Origin: Combretum micranthum
Lineage: Eukaryota; Streptophyta; Magnoliopsida; Myrtales; Combretaceae
DNA: 64,000 bases
Direction of reading: 5' to 3'
NCBI GenBank assembly: GCA_024138025.1
Contig: JAMXBD010000639.1
Location: 1-64,000, forward strand
This document shows, one piece after another, positions 60,601 to 64,000 of the stretch (the stretch's first letter is position 1; each line of letters opens with the position of its first letter). The position numbers and the translations under genes were made by a program. The notes under the pieces were generated by a model. That model saw only the letters and a program-made list of their open reading frames with translations. It made no database searches and had not been told where the DNA came from.

Positions 60601-60774
60601 AAGAACAAGAACGAAATGAAGAAAGAAAGAGAGGAAAAAGAGAGAGAAAAAGGTAAGGAATGATAAATGTTTGAAGGTGTAAATGAAGGAGAGTGTATAA
60701 TGAGTTAAAGACACATTAACTGAAGAAAAAAAAAAAAAAGAAATGGGTAGCCATTGGAGTACCATAGCAGGCAT
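57671..60774 (-). repeat. Further LTR of the group (right part off window)
   Basis: TGTCATGCCTCGAAGG at 57671, left flank GGGGA. Hairpin X is GTATGGGT/ACCCATAC (58181-58203) around ATCCGGA. The cassette (about 58255-58380) is of another kind. It includes an AT microsatellite (59171-59193) and several diverged copies of a TTCATTTT..GTTGGAAA word (59400-60190). Interrupted at 60774 by the next LTR. Confidence 0.8.
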
Positions 60775-61471
60775 TGTAAATCCCCGAAATTTTTGGATCC
60801 AAATTTAAAGACCTAAACCCTAATCGGAAGTCAAACGAATTCTTAAGTCAAACAAAACCCTAGTGAACCATAACCGTTTAACTCCGGCATTGCCGTTTTC
60901 TCAAGCCCTAGAAAACAAAGTTGGAAAAATTAGTTGTCATAGTTCGTAATAGCTATAGGTTTTATAAAAATATCAGATTGGGGAATTTCGAGTGTCCTTT
61001 GAACCCGATCGGACATGATTATTGAAAAACGTGTCCGGAAGCTCGGAATAGGAAAATTAATCTGAATATACCGTTAGACTCGTAAAAGTATAAGATTTCC
61101 AAAAATATCAATTTCGTAATTTTTCGGTAGCTAGAAATATCAGATATCGCTTTTATACGCGTACTTTCTTACTACCGGTATTAAAATATCATGTCTACTT
61201 TACATTACACTATTTTCTACTATTCTACACTATTCATCTATCTCTACTTTTTCTTACAACCTATTCTTACAAGCCATACACCTATTTCTTACACATTTTC
61301 ATTTCCAATACAACTTCACATCTTTCATTTCTTACTTTTAATTAATCAAAAGACAAAAATTTTAATTTTTCTCCCCCATGCATCAAATTAGTGTCGGCCC
61401 TCTCTCTCCCATGCTCAATTTGTTTTAATTTCCAATTATTTAATTAACACAATTTATCTCCCACATTTTCC

Positions 61472-61479
61472 TATAAATA
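61472..61479 (+). promoter_or_regulatory. TATA box of the mosaic LTR
   Basis: TATAAATA with CCCCCTC and CACTTCTTTCACAC downstream. Confidence 0.7.
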
Positions 61480-61900
61480 CCCCCTCATACCTTCACTTCT
61501 TTCACACTTCTTCTTCTCTAAAGTTACTATACTAAAATCTCTCCCAAATTCTTTCAAGAGTTCTCTCAAGAAGTCTTCTTAAGTTTAGTTTCCTTTAGGT
61601 AATAAATTCTCAAGAATTCTTCATGTTCATCTACTTAGTATGAGCTTAGTGTGTGTTTTCTAAAAACCATGAAGGTTAAGAAAGCAACATTAGATTCATA
61701 CTTTGTTTTTGTTCATAATATCAATCTCTTTATGTTCCTTTATGTTTTTTATATTTCCTTTATGTTCTTTATATTTCCTTTATGTACTTTATATTTTCTT
61801 CATGTTCTTTACTATCTAATATATCTATATAGCTATATATATTATTTAGAGCATATAAGCTCATTGTCTTACAATTTATTTATAAATTCAAGTTGATTTT

Positions 61901-62010
61901 AAGACTAGTCATTCTAGTCTTAGACTTGTCCTCATCAAGTCAAAACAATTCTTTTTTTTTCGGACTAGTCTTTTCTTAGTCCCGGGGTACCTTGATGAAG
62001 CTAAGGTCCC
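61901..62010 (+). other. Four-hairpin block, mosaic LTR
   Basis: AAGACTAG/CTAGTCTT, GACTTG/CAAGTC, GGACTA/TAGTCC, ACCTT/AAGGT. Confidence 0.6.
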
Positions 62011-63456
62011 AATACTTGATTTACTTTATTATTTACTTAGCTTTCAAGTTATTATTTACATTTCTATAGCTTATGATTCATATTCATGCATGAACATAAT
62101 GTTTTTGTCTCAACAAAATAAATGAAAAGTGTTTTCTTGAATTAAAGATTCTTTCTAAAAGAAATAAATATGGAAAATGGATTTCTTAAAAACCCATGAA
62201 CATGTATGGGAATGATTTTCTTACATAAACAAAAGGTTTTATGAAAACTTATCTTTTATCAAGAAGTAGAAATTCTTTTGGAATCATTACAAGAAATAAA
62301 AATGTCATTTTGCTACTTTTGAAATCCAAGTTTAGAAAATAAAACCACACTTTAAGAAATTAAATAATTACAAAAGATTTCATTTAGAAATAGAATATTC
62401 ATCTTAATAACTAAAGATCTTTCAAAAGTAAAATGAATATTCAATAGAATCTCAATTCAAAACTTTTAACCTTATTTTTATAAGTTGAGACAACTCATTT
62501 ACTTCATACATTGTTGTGAGTCATTACATAATATAATACCTTTCAAAAGTTTACAAAATAATTAAATATTTATCTTTTCAAAATGAGCTTGTTTACAAAA
62601 GGAAAACAAGTGTTTGCAAATTCGTGGCAAATTGGACGCTGTCTTTTCGGAACCCAAACGACTTAGTTTATGAAAATAAGTTTAGAAATGCATAGATCTT
62701 TCGAGTAGGTAGAAACGTATTATATACGCGAAATTCCGAGTTAAAATGAGCAAGTTATGGCCATTTTAAGTTGGAATTTCCCCTTATACGATTTTCTACG
62801 ATTTTAAGAAAAGATTAGAATCTTCAAGGATAGAATTTCATGAAATACTCATTTTGGGTATTCTTCTTGATTAGATAATCACGAGGAGGATTGTCGTATC
62901 CCGAGGATTAACGATTAAGTGGAATTTGAACGACCCATCCAATTCAAGAAAGGTGTCATCATGGCCGAGTGAGTTACTTCCCGTTAATTTTCTCATACTC
63001 TTGATTGTGCTTGTAAAATTAGTTGCACTAGAATCTAAGCAAAAATCAAAAAGAAGTGTATGATAATATGTTGAAGGATACTAAGTATATCGAAACCGAT
63101 TTGTTTGTAATAAGTTGTATGTATATTAATATCTTGAATTGTTTGAAATTGGTTGATCACTTGAAAGAAGTTAAATGTAACTACTAGACTTTAATTAAAG
63201 AAATTATTCATGCACTTCATATGTTGAGTCACATTGCATTCACTACTATACAATTGGTGGGACAAGTGTATAATAGTGGTGGTAGACATAACCGGTATAT
63301 CATGTAAGTGGCGAGTAGGAGCCAGTAAGAACTACAAAATTGGTGGCTAGTAGGAGCCTGTAATAACTACAAGTTTTTGATGGCGTATAGGAGCCGGTAA
63401 GATCTATAAAAGGTTTTTAAAAGTTGTGGCTGTAATTGGCCTGAATACCCAACCCC

Positions 63457-63507
63457 GAATGAAGGGCGTAAATTCATTCAACATATGATTCCCGGAAAGT
63501 CATATGT
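63457..63507 (+). other. Paired hairpins Y and X, mosaic LTR
   Basis: GAATGAA/TTCATTC and ACATATGA/TCATATGT, as in type I LTRs. Confidence 0.65.
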
Positions 63508-64000
63508 CTTGTATGCTCACGTGGTTGTTGCATTTCATACGTTTGAATAATAAACTTGATTGATAATTTACTTCGAGTATGAATTTTGGGATTTACTCAC
63601 TAAGCCCATAAGCTTACACCCCTATAGTATTTTTATTCTCAGGAACACCTATTTTGTGCCCGAGGTCTTCCAGTATCCGTATACGTTTTATGTTGAAGCT
63701 TTTGGAGGAAATCTACTCGAAGACTTAGATTAGAATTCCTTTGAAATCTTTAATTTTGGATGTTATGAAGTTTATCTCGATCCTTGGAATTAGCGGGGGT
63801 ATGCCCCTAAGAAATTATGTAACAGACCTTTGGTTATTTATGATATGATATACTTTATTTCTGGATTCTTGTATGTTTATCTTTACTTGCTTAAACTATG
63901 CTTCCCAAAAGCGTCTCCTATTACCGTGTTAGACGCCTTACATATAATACTAAGGCTTTCGCATGACTAAGGTAGCCATTCTTAAGCCTTGATATTATAT

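Larger units (their letters stand above)
60775..64000 (+). repeat. Mosaic family A/B LTR, runs off window
   Basis: TGTAAATCCCC at 60775, left flank GGCAT. TATA 61472-61479, donor TTTAG/GTAATA at 61599, hairpin block 61901-62010 with the B-type last hairpin (ACCTT/AAGGT), type I cassette 63301-63411, hairpins 63457-63507. It is nearly identical to 30040-30690 up to about 63605, then switches to family B-like sequence including an acceptor TTTATTCTCAG (63642) and GTG where B has ATG. About 50 bp remain before the expected GGGGCGTGACA. Confidence 0.88.

Overview
The window looks like AT-rich nuclear DNA of a flowering plant. It is almost wall-to-wall LTR-retrotransposon sequence, mostly one large family group whose LTRs begin TGTAA(A/G)CCCC and end GGGGCGTGACA (or the reverse complement). 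The primer site of the one complete element matches the 3' end of plant initiator-Met tRNA, the gag remnants are Ty3/gypsy-like with CCHC knuckles, and I found no host gene, rRNA, tRNA or CRISPR array. The species cannot be told from the sequence.

Left half (1-26899): a nest of insertions, each dated by its target-site duplication (TSD). An outermost minus-strand LTR (family C, starting left of the window, ending 26899) was hit by a plus-strand LTR of family B (1961-17658) and by a plus-strand family C LTR (19204-26763, TSD CTTCT). The B LTR was hit by a complete 11.8-kb element (2025-13838, minus strand, TSD ATTAA), and the C LTR by a solo LTR of family A (21194-24868, TSD GCAAG). The complete element has 3.7-kb LTRs, an initiator-Met primer site, a polypurine tract, an unrecognised ORF upstream of gag (ORF1) and a broken gag, but no protease, reverse transcriptase, RNase H or integrase. 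It is therefore non-autonomous.

Middle (26900-45561): family A LTRs at 27336-31101 and 38067-41722 (TSD CATGG), a shorter LTR at 31806-34974 inside an older decayed LTR, an AT-rich stretch with a MITE-like inverted repeat (37362-37730), a copia-like LTR remnant with a long TG microsatellite, a 460-bp foldback (43611-44070) and an internally deleted LTR (44071-45561).

Right part (45562-64000): a decayed plus-strand gag is split by a 7.9-kb insertion (45853-53798, TSD GGAGG), itself carrying a 2.9-kb solo LTR (46567-49465, TSD ATTAG). The gag is cut inside its zinc knuckle by a stack of four LTRs (starts 54452, 54638, 57671, 60775) whose right halves lie beyond the window. The window stops about 50 bp before the end of the innermost LTR.

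Main new observation: these LTRs appear to carry a spliced leader. A conserved donor (AG/GTAA) lies about 110 bp after the TATA box, a strong acceptor lies about 2.4 kb further on, and then comes a tiny exon, usually 42 nt. In six copies it carries an ATG exactly 11 nt in; in two further copies a GTG stands at that place. In all it ends in phase 1 at a second donor. In the complete element that phase-1 exon joins in frame to ORF1, so ORF1's start codon would sit inside the U5 of the LTR. Inside the proposed first intron are paired hairpins whose stems change in sequence but keep pairing between subfamilies, which fits a structure kept only in unspliced RNA. LTR boundaries, TSDs, PBS and PPT are read directly from the sequence; splicing and RNA roles are inference.
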